From contig NZ_BLAJ01000016.1 in NCBI RefSeq assembly GCF_009176305.1, forward strand, positions 1-64,000: a stretch of DNA of 64,000 bases, given 5' to 3'. Shown piece by piece: positions 34,939-44,791 of the stretch. A program made the translations under genes and the position numbers. The number at the start of each line of letters is the position of its first letter. Within the stretch, counting starts at the first letter, position 1. Source of the stretch: Martinezella dioscoreae. GTDB taxonomy: Bacteria; Pseudomonadota; Alphaproteobacteria; Rhizobiales; Rhizobiaceae. The notes beneath the pieces are model-generated. The model was not told the DNA's origin. It worked only from the letters and a program-made list of their open reading frames with translations, and did not search any database.

Positions 34939-35240
34939 GATTCGATCCGCTTCGGTTCGTTAATGAAATCTTAACGGCAGATTGCCCGAAGACCGCAGCG
35001 AAGTCCATGTCAGGCTTGCCGAAATGGTAAATGGGCCGGAATGGGAGGCTCTTCTCTGCATGCTCGCTAAAGTGCAGAGCGATCCGAATCGATTAAATTC
35101 GATGCAGGCATCAATTGTGCTTGTCGATGGCCGTCTGTGTGATTAATGGTCGCAATGATGCAACGCACACTGCGCATCCCCGCGCGCGCGTTGCCCCGGA
35201 TATCCGGGTTCTAAGCGTATCGTAACGCCGCGAGGTTCTG
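34939..35240. other. Intergenic region of 302 bp before sdhC
   Basis: No gene is supported. It holds a 7-bp inverted repeat (CTCTGCA at 35054-35060, TGCAGAG at 35073-35079), followed by an element around GATTAAATTC (35079-35110) similar in look to the repeat near 21651. A CGCG run and the palindrome CCCGGATATCCGGG lie between 35180 and 35211, in the sdhC leader. The sdh promoter must be here, but no clear -35/-10 pair is visible. Confidence 0.45.
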
Positions 35241-35639
35241 ATGGCGAACGTCACACAAAACCGGCCTCTGTCGCCGCATCTGCAAATCTACAAACCTATC
35301 CCCACCATGGTCATGTCGATCGTCCACCGCATCACCGGTGGCGCGCTCTACTTCGGCACGGTGCTGGTCGCCTGGTGGCTGATCGCCGCGGCGACGGGTC
35401 AGGGCTATTTCGATCTGGTCAATTGGATCATGGGTACGATCATCGGCCGCATCATCCTGCTCGGCTACACCTGGGCGCTGCTGCACCATATGCTGGGTGG
35501 CTTTCGTCATTTCATCTGGGATCTCGGGCATGGTTTCGATCCCGCCGTCTCGACGAAGATGGCCAAGTTCACGCTCATCGGCTCGATCTGTCTGACCGCG
35601 CTGGTCTGGATCATCGGCATCGTCATCCGGCTGGGTTGA
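35241..35639 (+). CDS. sdhC: Succinate dehydrogenase cytochrome b556 subunit
   Basis: 132-aa membrane anchor of complex II with three helices. RPLSPHLQIYKP and SIVHRITGGALY near residues 6-40 are the family signature, and the heme b ligand is the conserved histidine in LLHHMLGGFRH (near residue 85). It hands electrons to ubiquinone together with SdhD. sdhD follows after 65 nt, a gap occupied by a palindromic element. Confidence 0.96.
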   Translation: MANVTQNRPLSPHLQIYKPIPTMVMSIVHRITGGALYFGTVLVAWWLIAAATGQGYFDLVNWIMGTIIGRIILLGYTWALLHHMLGGFRHFIWDLGHGFDPAVSTKMAKFTLIGSICLTALVWIIGIVIRLG

Positions 35640-35642
35640 TTG

Positions 35643-35687
35643 GCATGATCGCTCCCGGAAGCGCCTGGGCACATTTCGGGATCATGC
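35643..35687. repeat. RIME-like palindrome between sdhC and sdhD
   Basis: An 8-bp perfect inverted repeat (GCATGATC at 35643-35650, GATCATGC at 35680-35687) with inner CCCG/CGGG pairing fills the sdhC-sdhD gap. Read on the minus strand it resembles the rhizobial RIME consensus starting AGCATGATxCCGAAAA, from memory. It may affect relative translation or stability of the downstream genes. Confidence 0.55.
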
Positions 35688-35704
35688 TTTAAAGGATATT
35701 TCTC

Positions 35705-36085
35705 ATGGATATGCGCACTCCTCTGGGCAAAGTCCGCGGTCTCGGTTCCGCCAAGGAAGGTACCGATCATTTCTGGCGCCAGCGCCTGACCGCCGTTGCC
35801 AATGTTCCACTTTTCCTCTTCTTCGTCATCTTCCTGATGATCTATGCCGGCGCGCCCTACGCTGAAGTCGTGCATGCGATCTCGAATCCGATCGTCGCCG
35901 TCATCTTCGCCCTGATGGTGATCTCCGCCCTCATTCATATGAAGATCGGCATGCAGGTCATCATCGAGGACTATGTTCATGGCGAATTCGCCAAGATCGT
36001 CCTTCTCATGCTCAACACGTTCTTCGCGATCGTCGTGGCGGGGCTCTGTCTTTTCGCCATTCTGAAGATCGCGTTCGTAGGATAA
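35705..36085 (+). CDS. sdhD: Succinate dehydrogenase hydrophobic membrane anchor subunit
   Basis: 126-aa protein with three membrane helices. DHFWRQRLTAVANVPLFLFF opens the first helix, and SALIHMKIGMQVIIEDYVHG holds the second heme ligand histidine and the conserved Asp-Tyr near the quinone site. AAAGGA lies about 12 nt upstream of the ATG. sdhA begins 7 nt after the stop. Confidence 0.95.
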   Translation: MDMRTPLGKVRGLGSAKEGTDHFWRQRLTAVANVPLFLFFVIFLMIYAGAPYAEVVHAISNPIVAVIFALMVISALIHMKIGMQVIIEDYVHGEFAKIVLLMLNTFFAIVVAGLCLFAILKIAFVG

Positions 36086-36092
36086 TTGCATC

Positions 36093-37949
36093 ATGGCACC
36101 GAACTCATCCGCTCAGAATGGGCCCGCCCAGAACGGGAAAGCCTACAAGTATATCGACCACTCCTATGACGTGATCGTCGTCGGCGCCGGCGGCGCCGGC
36201 CTGCGCGCCACGCTCGGCATGGCCGAACAGGGCTTCCGCACCGCCTGCATCACCAAGGTCTTCCCCACCCGTTCGCACACCGTCGCAGCCCAGGGCGGCA
36301 TTGCCGCCTCGCTGCAGAACATGACGCCGGACAGCTGGCAGTGGCATCTATACGACACCGTCAAGGGCTCCGACTGGCTCGGCGACGTCGACGCCATGCA
36401 GTACATGGTCATGGAAGCGCCGAAGGCCGTCTACGAACTCGAGCATTACGGCGTGCCCTTCTCGCGCAACGAAGAAGGCAAGATCTATCAGCGCCCGTTC
36501 GGCGGCCACATGCAGAATTTCGGCGAGGGACCGCCGGTGCAGCGCACCTGTGCCGCCGCCGACCGTACGGGCCACGCCATCCTGCACACGCTCTACGGCC
36601 AGTCGCTGCGCAACAATGCGGAATTCTTCATCGAGTATTTTGCACTCGACCTCATCATGTCCGATGACGGCAGCCGTTGCACCGGCGTCGTCGCCTGGTG
36701 CCTCGATGACGGCACGATCCATCGCTTCGCCGCCAAGATGGTGGTGCTGGCGACCGGCGGCTATGGCCGCGCCTATTTCTCGGCGACCTCCGCCCATACC
36801 TGCACCGGCGACGGTGGCGGCATGGTGGCCCGCGCCGGCCTGCCGCTGCAGGATATGGAATTCGTTCAGTTCCATCCGACCGGTATCTACGGTTCGGGCT
36901 GCCTGATCACCGAAGGCGCACGCGGCGAAGGCGGTTATCTCGTCAATTCCGAGGGCGAGCGCTTCATGGAACGCTATGCGCCGTCGGCGAAGGACCTTGC
37001 CTCGCGTGACGTCGTTTCGCGCTGCATGACGCTTGAGATCCGCGAGGGCCGCGGCGTCGGCAAGAACAAGGATCACATCTTCCTACATCTCGACCATCTC
37101 GATCCGGCCGTGCTGCACGAGCGCCTGCCGGGCATCTCCGAGAGCGCGCGCATCTTCGCTGGCGTCGATGTGACCCGCGATCCGATCCCGGTCCTGCCGA
37201 CCGTTCACTACAATATGGGCGGCATTCCCACGAACTATTGGGGCGAAGTGCTGAATGCCGACAGCAGCAATCCCGAGCGCGTGCTGCCGGGCCTGATGGC
37301 CGTCGGCGAAGCCGGCTGCGCATCGGTGCACGGCGCCAATCGCCTCGGCTCCAACTCGCTGATCGACCTCGTGGTCTTCGGCCGTGCTGCGGCCATCCGC
37401 GCCGGCCAGGTCATCGACCGCAACAGCCCGGTTCCCCCTGTGAATGTCGCCGCCTGCGACAAGATCATGGAGCGCTTCGATCGCCTGCGCCATGCCAGCG
37501 GCTCGACGCCGACGGCGGCACTGCGCGAGAAGATGCAGCGCGCCATGCAGGAAGATGCCGCCGTGTTCCGTACCCAGGAATCGCTGGAATCCGGCTGCCG
37601 CCGCCTGTCGGAGATCTGGAAGGAATTGCCCGATATCAAGGTCACCGACCGCTCGCTGATCTGGAATTCCGACCTTGTCGAGACGCTGGAGCTGCACAAT
37701 CTGATGGCCAATGCCATCACGACCATCTATGGCGCCGAGGCTCGCAAGGAAAGCCGCGGCTCGCATGCCCGCGAGGACTATACCGAGGGCAAGTTTGCCG
37801 GCCGCGACGACGAGAACTGGCGCAAGCATACGCTTGCCTGGGTCAACGAGGCAGGCGACGTGAAGCTCGACTATCGTCCGGTTCACACCGACCTGATCGC
37901 CGAAGGCATCGATCCGCACAAGATCGAGCCGAAGGCACGCGTGTATTGA
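36093..37949 (+). CDS. sdhA: Succinate dehydrogenase flavoprotein subunit
   Basis: 618-aa subunit carrying covalent FAD and the succinate site. The Rossmann motif VVGAGGAGLRA is near residues 29-39, the FAD-linked histidine lies in RSHTVAAQGGI (near residue 62), and HPTGIYGSG, the catalytic arginine in REGRGVG and the His in HTLA of the C-terminal domain are conserved. It sits in the order sdhC-D-A-B. Confidence 0.98.
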   Translation: MAPNSSAQNGPAQNGKAYKYIDHSYDVIVVGAGGAGLRATLGMAEQGFRTACITKVFPTRSHTVAAQGGIAASLQNMTPDSWQWHLYDTVKGSDWLGDVDAMQYMVMEAPKAVYELEHYGVPFSRNEEGKIYQRPFGGHMQNFGEGPPVQRTCAAADRTGHAILHTLYGQSLRNNAEFFIEYFALDLIMSDDGSRCTGVVAWCLDDGTIHRFAAKMVVLATGGYGRAYFSATSAHTCTGDGGGMVARAGLPLQDMEFVQFHPTGIYGSGCLITEGARGEGGYLVNSEGERFMERYAPSAKDLASRDVVSRCMTLEIREGRGVGKNKDHIFLHLDHLDPAVLHERLPGISESARIFAGVDVTRDPIPVLPTVHYNMGGIPTNYWGEVLNADSSNPERVLPGLMAVGEAGCASVHGANRLGSNSLIDLVVFGRAAAIRAGQVIDRNSPVPPVNVAACDKIMERFDRLRHASGSTPTAALREKMQRAMQEDAAVFRTQESLESGCRRLSEIWKELPDIKVTDRSLIWNSDLVETLELHNLMANAITTIYGAEARKESRGSHAREDYTEGKFAGRDDENWRKHTLAWVNEAGDVKLDYRPVHTDLIAEGIDPHKIEPKARVY

Positions 37950-37966
37950 TCTGAGAGGAACTGACC

Positions 37967-38746
37967 ATGGTTGAACTCGCTCTCCCCAAGAACTCTCAGA
38001 TGCGCGAAGGCAAGGTCTGGCCGAAGCCGGTCGGCGCCAAGAACACGCGCGAATTCCGCGTCTATCGCTGGAGCCCGGATGACGGCCAGAACCCGAGCAT
38101 CGATACCTATTACATCGATGTCGACGATTGCGGCCCGATGGTGCTCGACGGTCTGCTTTACATCAAGAACAAGATCGACCCGACGCTGACGCTGCGCCGC
38201 TCCTGTCGCGAAGGCATTTGCGGCTCCTGCGCGATGAACATCGACGGCACCAACACGCTCGCCTGCACCAAGGGTCTGGATGAGATCAAGGGCACCGTGA
38301 AGATCTATCCGCTGCCGCATATGCCCGTCGTCAAGGACCTCGTGCCTGACCTGACGAACTTCTATGCCCAGCATCGCTCGATCGAGCCTTGGCTGAAGAC
38401 GGTCTCGCCGCCGCCGGCCAAGGAATGGAAGCAGAGCCATGAGGACCGCCTCAAACTCGACGGCCTCTACGAATGCATTCTCTGCGCCTGCTGCTCCACC
38501 TCCTGTCCGAGCTACTGGTGGAACGGCGACCGCTACCTCGGCCCGGCTGTGCTGCTGCAGGCCTATCGCTGGCTGATCGATTCCAGAGACGAAGCCAAGG
38601 GCGAGCGCCTCGATAACCTCGAGGATCCCTTCCGCCTCTATCGCTGCCATACGATCATGAACTGCGCCCAGACCTGCCCGAAGGGTCTGAACCCGGCCAA
38701 GGCGATCGCCGAAATCAAGAAGATGATGGTCGAGCGGCGGGTCTGA
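37967..38746 (+). CDS. sdhB: Succinate dehydrogenase iron-sulfur subunit
   Basis: 259-aa subunit. The [2Fe-2S] cluster motif SCREGICGSCAMNIDG is near residues 78-93, the [4Fe-4S] motif CILCACCSTSCPSYWW near 169-184 and the [3Fe-4S] motif CHTIMNCAQTCPKGLNP near 226-242. GAGAGGA lies 7-8 nt before the ATG. Its stop codon is inside the loop of the operon terminator. Confidence 0.98.
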   Translation: MVELALPKNSQMREGKVWPKPVGAKNTREFRVYRWSPDDGQNPSIDTYYIDVDDCGPMVLDGLLYIKNKIDPTLTLRRSCREGICGSCAMNIDGTNTLACTKGLDEIKGTVKIYPLPHMPVVKDLVPDLTNFYAQHRSIEPWLKTVSPPPAKEWKQSHEDRLKLDGLYECILCACCSTSCPSYWWNGDRYLGPAVLLQAYRWLIDSRDEAKGERLDNLEDPFRLYRCHTIMNCAQTCPKGLNPAKAIAEIKKMMVERRV

Positions 38747-38756
38747 CCCGCCTTTT
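38736..38756 (+). terminator. Terminator overlapping the sdhB stop codon
   Basis: A 7-bp stem GGCGGGT/ACCCGCC has a 3-nt loop that overlaps the TGA (38744-38746), followed by TTTT. Compact terminator of the sdh operon, starting inside the last codons of sdhB. Confidence 0.7.
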
Positions 38757-39082
38757 GACTACAAATGATGAAAGAATGCTTCGGCAGGTTTTTTGCCGAA
38801 GCGCTCGCATAATCCTCTAGATGACATGCGATATCGCTATCGTCGCGCATAGGTATTCAAGAGAGCATTGGTGGGAGAGAATGCCGAAATTCTCCGCCTG
38901 CGTTCATTTTGAGTGAGGCGCGGTGGATCAGCCTTGAAACCACCCGATTCTTGTCCAGCTATGGCCTTCGGCAATTTGTGGCGGTATCGACTTGATTAAC
39001 CAAAGTGAAATACGATAATTCGGACATCATTAAATATCACTTTGTCGATGTCAGCAGTGGACAATCATTTAGGAGTGTGATG
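38747..39082. other. Intergenic region of 336 bp before the omp19-like gene
   Basis: No gene seen. It contains the rest of the sdhB terminator and a second hairpin at 38778-38802 (8-bp stem GCTTCGGC/GCCGAAGC with a T-rich loop). It then has an AT-rich stretch with the separated inverted repeat CAAAGTGA (39001-39008) and TCACTTTG (39037-39044). This AT-rich part is the likely promoter zone for the lipoprotein gene. Confidence 0.5.
38778..38802 (+). terminator. Second hairpin downstream of sdhB
   Basis: An 8-bp perfect stem GCTTCGGC/GCCGAAGC encloses AGGTTTTTT. No T-run follows the stem on the plus strand, so this is a back-up or mRNA-end structure. Confidence 0.45.
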
Positions 39083-39610
39083 ATGCAGTTTAGATATGCA
39101 GTGACGGCTGCGGCGATTGGCCTGTCGCTTGCCGGTTGCCAGCGCACGGCATACAATAACGACAGTTATTCGTCTCCGGCGCCACTGCAGGCTCAGCCTG
39201 TTCCTTCCGTCCAATCCAGCCAGCTTCCGCCTCCCGGCGCCGGTAACGGCTCGCAATTCCCAGCGGCGCCGGCGAGCGCACCGAATGCAGCCAATCCGGC
39301 GCAGCAGCAGGCGATGGCGGCTTCGGCCATGGATGTCACGAAAGAATCGATGGTCGGCAGCTGGAAGGTGAGCAATGGCGGATCGAGCTGCGATATGTTC
39401 CTGACATTGACCAACCTCGGCAGCGGTTCGCGCGGCGGTACGCGCGGTTGCGCGGGCGAACTGACCTCGATGGGCTCGTGGGAAGTCTCTGGCAAGCAGG
39501 TTCTCCTGAAGAATCGTGACGGCTCGACGATCGGTACGGTCTACAAGACGGCCGATTCGCGTTTTGACGGTTCGACCGCCTCCGGCCAGCCGCTCAGCCT
39601 CAGCCGATAA
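39083..39610 (+). CDS. Omp19-like outer-membrane lipoprotein with Inh-type protease inhibitor domain
   Basis: 175-aa lipoprotein. The signal peptide ends in the lipobox LAGC (Cys near residue 19), followed by a Pro/Ser/Gln-rich linker and a C-terminal beta-barrel domain (VGSWKVSNGGSSCDMFLT...CAGELTSMGSWEVSGKQVLL...DGSTASGQPLSLSR). This matches the layout of Brucella Omp19, a lipoprotein that inhibits proteases through an AprI/Inh-like domain. ATG 39083 is preferred, with AGGAG 7 nt upstream; ATG 39080 is equally in frame. A longer GTG-started frame from 39005 would displace the signal peptide. Confidence 0.85.
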   Translation: MQFRYAVTAAAIGLSLAGCQRTAYNNDSYSSPAPLQAQPVPSVQSSQLPPPGAGNGSQFPAAPASAPNAANPAQQQAMAASAMDVTKESMVGSWKVSNGGSSCDMFLTLTNLGSGSRGGTRGCAGELTSMGSWEVSGKQVLLKNRDGSTIGTVYKTADSRFDGSTASGQPLSLSR

Positions 39611-39676
39611 GCTTATTTTGAAAGGGGCAGCAATCCTTCGGGTGCGCCCTTATTTTGCACAGGCGGATATTTCCCC

Positions 39677-40840
39677 ATGCAGCCCATGCCAGATTATTCG
39701 ATCAGCGTCTGCGAACAGCTGAAGGCGCTGACGGCGTCCGGATCCCTTCAGGTGGATTCGGCACAGATGGATGTGGCGAAAATGCTGGACCGGGTGCTTG
39801 CCGATCTCAAGCGCAAGCGGCCCGCCGCAAAATCCAGCGCGCTCGGCTGGATGTTTGCTGCCCGCAAGAAGTCGGTCGAGACGATCAAGGGCCTCTATAT
39901 TCACGGCAGCGTCGGGCGCGGCAAGACCATGTTGATGGACATGTTCTTCTCGATGGCGCCCTGCCAGAAGAAACGCCGGGCGCATTTCTTCGAGTTCATG
40001 ACCGATGTGCACAATCGCATCGCGGCGCAGCGGCTGAAATTCAAGAATGGCGAGACCAAGCAGGCCGATCCCATACCACCTGTCGCCGCCGATCTCTATG
40101 CCGAAGCCGAACTGCTTTGCTTCGACGAATTCACTGTGACCGACATTGCCGACGCGATGATCCTGTCGCGGCTGTTTTCCGAACTGTTCTCGCTCGGCTG
40201 CGTGCTGATCGCCACCTCGAATGTCGAACCCGATAATCTCTATCGCGACGGGCTCAATCGCGGCCTCTTTCTGCCCTTCATCGATCTCCTCAAGAAGCAT
40301 GTCGATGTGGTGACGCTGGACTCGCCGACCGACTATCGCATGGAGAAGCTGAACAGCCAGCCCGTCTATCTGACGCCGCTGGACCAGCGCACCGACATGG
40401 CGATGGATGCCTCCTGGATGCAGGCGCTGCATGGGCGCAAGGCGCAGCCGATGGAGATCCAGATGAAGGGGCGCTCCATCTATGTGCCTCTGGCCGTCGA
40501 CCGCATGGCGCGGTTCTCCTTTGCCGATCTCTGCGACGCGCCGCTCGGGCCTGCCGATTTCCTCGCCATCGCCGAACGGTTCGATACGATCTTCCTCGAT
40601 CGCGTGCCGAAGCTCGGGCCGGACAAGCGCAACCAGACGAAGCGTTTTATCATTCTGATCGACACGCTCTACGATCATAATATCCGTCTCTACATCTCCG
40701 CGGCTGCCATGCCGGAAGATCTGCTCGAGGAGCGGCGGGGGACAGAAGGCTTCGAATTCGACCGCACGGCATCGCGGCTTTTCGAGATGCGGAGCGCCGA
40801 ATATCTGGCTCAGACTCCGGCCAGGCGTGCCGCCGAGTAA
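39677..40840 (+). CDS. zapE: Cell division protein ZapE (AFG1-like ATPase)
   Basis: 387-aa AAA-type P-loop ATPase of the ZapE/AFG1/LACE1 family. Walker A is GSVGRGKTM near residue 77 and Walker B LLCFDEF near 152; FFEFMTDVH and the arginine-rich LFEMRSAEYL at the end are typical. In E. coli ZapE destabilises FtsZ during constriction; the yeast and human forms work in mitochondrial protein quality control. An in-frame ATG at 39686 is also possible. The mdh operon lies downstream. Confidence 0.93.
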   Translation: MQPMPDYSISVCEQLKALTASGSLQVDSAQMDVAKMLDRVLADLKRKRPAAKSSALGWMFAARKKSVETIKGLYIHGSVGRGKTMLMDMFFSMAPCQKKRRAHFFEFMTDVHNRIAAQRLKFKNGETKQADPIPPVAADLYAEAELLCFDEFTVTDIADAMILSRLFSELFSLGCVLIATSNVEPDNLYRDGLNRGLFLPFIDLLKKHVDVVTLDSPTDYRMEKLNSQPVYLTPLDQRTDMAMDASWMQALHGRKAQPMEIQMKGRSIYVPLAVDRMARFSFADLCDAPLGPADFLAIAERFDTIFLDRVPKLGPDKRNQTKRFIILIDTLYDHNIRLYISAAAMPEDLLEERRGTEGFEFDRTASRLFEMRSAEYLAQTPARRAAE

Positions 40841-40859
40841 CAATTCGGTGACAGAGTGT

Positions 40860-40882
40860 CTTACGTTTACGTAAGAATTTTT
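40860..40882. promoter_or_regulatory. Palindrome CTTACGTTTACGTAAG upstream of mdh
   Basis: A 16-bp inverted repeat (6-bp arms, TTTA centre) at 40860-40875 is followed by AATTTTT. It lies 20 nt after zapE and 145 nt before mdh. It could be a weak zapE terminator or an operator for the mdh-suc operon; the spacing and symmetry resemble a protein-binding site. Confidence 0.45.
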
Positions 40883-41020
40883 CGATCTAACCGATTGAAA
40901 TTCCTGATCTCAAAATAATCAATTGCCAATTTCGGCCTTTGGGTCTATGCGATTGGCGGCTATTGTGGATGCCTGTCACGGTGTCCTGCCACGGATTTTG
41001 ATCGCAAAGGATACACCGAA

Positions 41021-41983
41021 ATGGCGCGCAACAAGATCGCACTTATTGGTTCTGGCATGATTGGTGGCACGCTGGCGCATCTCGCCGGCCTGAAGGAACT
41101 GGGCGACATCGTCCTGTTCGACATCGCGGACGGCATTCCTCAGGGCAAGGGTCTCGACATTGCCCAGTCTTCTCCGGTCGAAGGCTTCGACGCCAATCTC
41201 ACGGGCGCCAGCGACTATTCCGCGATCGAAGGCGCTGACGTCTGCATCGTCACGGCAGGCGTTCCCCGCAAGCCGGGCATGAGCCGCGACGATCTTCTCG
41301 GCATCAACCTCAAGGTCATGGAACAGGTCGGCGCCGGCATCAAGAAGTATGCCCCGAATGCTTTCGTGATCTGCATCACCAATCCGCTCGACGCCATGGT
41401 CTGGGCGCTGCAGAAATTCTCAGGCCTGCCGACCAACAAGGTCGTGGGCATGGCTGGCGTGCTCGATAGCTCGCGCTTCCGCCTCTTCCTCGCCAAGGAA
41501 TTCAACGTATCGGTCGAAGACGTCACGGCTTTCGTTCTCGGCGGCCACGGCGACTCGATGGTTCCGCTCGCCCGCTACTCCACCGTTGCCGGCATCCCGC
41601 TGACGGATCTCGTCAACATGGGCTGGCTGACCGCCGAGCGCCTCGAAGAAATCATCCAGCGCACCCGTGACGGCGGCGCCGAGATCGTCGGCCTGCTCAA
41701 GACCGGTTCCGCTTACTACGCTCCGGCCGCGTCCGCCATCGCCATGGCCGAGTCCTACCTCAAGGACAAGAAGCGCGTCCTGCCCTGCGCCGCGCACCTC
41801 GATGGCCAGTACGGCGTCAAGGACATGTATGTCGGCGTTCCCACCGTCATCGGTGCCGGCGGCATCGAGCGCGTCATCGAAATCGACCTGAACAAGGCTG
41901 AAAAGGAAGCCTTCGACAAGTCGGTCGCAGCCGTTGCGGGTCTTTGCGAAGCCTGCGCCACGATCGCGCCGTCGCTGAAGTAA
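41021..41983 (+). CDS. mdh: Malate dehydrogenase
   Basis: 320-aa NAD-dependent enzyme of the LDH-like MDH group. NAD-binding GSGMIGGTLAH (residues 10-20), Asp34 for NAD preference, substrate arginines in PRKPGMSRDD, and the catalytic histidine in GGHGDSM (His176) are intact. AAAGGA lies 9 nt upstream. It is the first gene of the mdh-sucCDAB cluster described in Rhizobium leguminosarum; 27 nt separate it from sucC. Confidence 0.98.
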   Translation: MARNKIALIGSGMIGGTLAHLAGLKELGDIVLFDIADGIPQGKGLDIAQSSPVEGFDANLTGASDYSAIEGADVCIVTAGVPRKPGMSRDDLLGINLKVMEQVGAGIKKYAPNAFVICITNPLDAMVWALQKFSGLPTNKVVGMAGVLDSSRFRLFLAKEFNVSVEDVTAFVLGGHGDSMVPLARYSTVAGIPLTDLVNMGWLTAERLEEIIQRTRDGGAEIVGLLKTGSAYYAPAASAIAMAESYLKDKKRVLPCAAHLDGQYGVKDMYVGVPTVIGAGGIERVIEIDLNKAEKEAFDKSVAAVAGLCEACATIAPSLK

Positions 41984-42010
41984 TTTCCGCGTTCCAACAG
42001 GGATAGACCC

Positions 42011-43204
<1,194 letters not shown>

Positions 43205-43209
43205 TCGGG

Positions 43210-43701
43210 ATGGCTGCTTCCTTCGCTCCAACGGCTGCTCATCTCCGCCTCGGTGCCTTTGCCGGCACCTGGGAAGGGGAAGAGCATGTCGCGGCCTCGG
43301 CCTGGACGAAGGAAGGCACGGCAACCGCGCGGCTCACGGCCGAGTGTCTGTTCGGCGGATTTTTCGTCGAACAGCGCTACGTGCAGACGCGCGATGGCGA
43401 AACCTCGTTCGAAGCCCGGAATATTCTCGGCTTCGACGGAGCGGATCAGGCCTACAAGCTCTATCAGTTCGATACGGTGGGCTTTGTGCCCGCCGCGCCG
43501 GCTTCCGGCGAATGGATCGACGACAAGCTTGTCCTGACCCGAGTTTCGCCGCGCGGTGCGCAACGCACTCTCTTCCAGTTCGAAAATGAAGACTGCTACC
43601 GCATGGGCGTCACGTTCTCGCCCGCCGGCAGCGATACATGGCAGGAGGTCGTCAGCGGCTTGTACCGTCGCGTTGCCTCCGCGTCTTCCAACCTCTCGTA
43701 A
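43210..43701 (+). CDS. DUF1579-like protein inserted between sucC and sucD
   Basis: 163-aa soluble protein resembling the DUF1579/lipocalin-like family: LRLGAFAGTWEGEEHV near the start, FGGFFVEQRYVQ, NILGFDGADQAYKLYQFDT, and the late YRMGVTFSPAGSDTWQEVVSGLYRR. It begins 5 nt after sucC and ends 12 nt before sucD, with no hairpin, so it is almost surely transcribed with them. Function unknown; no membrane segment or signal is visible. Confidence 0.8.
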   Translation: MAASFAPTAAHLRLGAFAGTWEGEEHVAASAWTKEGTATARLTAECLFGGFFVEQRYVQTRDGETSFEARNILGFDGADQAYKLYQFDTVGFVPAAPASGEWIDDKLVLTRVSPRGAQRTLFQFENEDCYRMGVTFSPAGSDTWQEVVSGLYRRVASASSNLS

Positions 43702-43713
43702 CAAAGGCCTCGC

Positions 43714-44616
43714 ATGTCTATTCTCATCAACAAAGACACCAAGGTTCTGGTTCAGGGCCTGACCGGCAAGACCGGCACTTTCCACACTGAACAGGCGCTC
43801 GCCTATCACGGCACGAAGATGGTCGGCGGTATCCACCCTTCCAAGGGCGGTGAAACCTGGACCGGCAAGGACGGCGAAAAGCTGCCGATCTTCAAGTCCG
43901 TCGCCGAAGGCAAGGATGCGACCGGCGCTAACGCCTCGGTCATCTACGTGCCGCCGGCAGGCGCCGCAGCCGCGATCCTCGAAGCGATCGACGCCGAGAT
44001 CCCGCTCATCGTCTGCATCACGGAAGGCATTCCGGTTGCCGACATGGTCAAGGTCAAGGATCGTCTGATCAAGTCGAAGTCGCGCCTGATCGGTCCGAAC
44101 TGCCCGGGCGTGCTCACTCCGAACGAATGCAAGATCGGCATCATGCCGGGCTCCATCTTCAAGAAGGGCTCCGTCGGCGTTCTCTCGCGTTCCGGCACTC
44201 TGACCTACGAAGCTGTGTTCCAGACCACCAATGAAGGCCTCGGCCAGACGACGGCTGTCGGCATCGGCGGCGATCCGGTCAAGGGTACCGAATTCATCGA
44301 CGTCCTCGAGATGTTCCTCGCCGACGACGAAACCAAGTCGATCATCATGATCGGCGAAATCGGCGGTTCGGCTGAAGAAGACGCCGCACAGTTCCTCAAG
44401 GACGAAGCCAAGAAGGGCCGCAAGAAGCCGATGGTCGGCTTCATCGCCGGCCGCACGGCACCTCCCGGCCGCACGATGGGCCATGCTGGCGCCGTCATTT
44501 CCGGCGGCAAGGGTGGCGCGGAAGACAAGATCGCAGCGATGGAATCGGCAGGCATCCGCGTGTCGCCGTCGCCGGCGCGTCTCGGCAAGACGTTGGTGGA
44601 AGTCCTGAAGGGCTGA
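43714..44616 (+). CDS. sucD: Succinyl-CoA synthetase alpha subunit
   Basis: 300-aa subunit with the CoA-binding Rossmann fold (VQGLTGKTGTFH), GPNCPGVLTP and the catalytic phosphohistidine in GRTMGHAGA (His257). It pairs with SucC, encoded 0.5 kb upstream. A strong hairpin lies in the 175-nt gap before sucA. Confidence 0.98.
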   Translation: MSILINKDTKVLVQGLTGKTGTFHTEQALAYHGTKMVGGIHPSKGGETWTGKDGEKLPIFKSVAEGKDATGANASVIYVPPAGAAAAILEAIDAEIPLIVCITEGIPVADMVKVKDRLIKSKSRLIGPNCPGVLTPNECKIGIMPGSIFKKGSVGVLSRSGTLTYEAVFQTTNEGLGQTTAVGIGGDPVKGTEFIDVLEMFLADDETKSIIMIGEIGGSAEEDAAQFLKDEAKKGRKKPMVGFIAGRTAPPGRTMGHAGAVISGGKGGAEDKIAAMESAGIRVSPSPARLGKTLVEVLKG

Positions 44617-44633
44617 GCCTACCTATAGCAAGG

Positions 44634-44670
44634 CCGGACGGGGCGGCAGTCGCCTTGTCCCGTCCGGTTT
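44634..44670 (+). terminator. Hairpin between sucD and sucA, possible partial terminator
   Basis: Nine-bp perfect arms CCGGACGGG (44634-44642) and CCCGTCCGG (44659-44667) are followed by TTT. The T-run is short, so it may reduce but not stop transcription into sucA, or stabilise the mdh-sucCD part of the message. Confidence 0.55.
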
Positions 44671-44791
44671 CAGAATTCACAAGTGCATACCGACGGCCTT
44701 GATGGCCTCAGACGAAATACGGTCGCCGGGAACCCGAAAACCGGCAATGCAAACAAGTTGGGAGACGGGCGAGAGCGCCCGCAGATTCACC

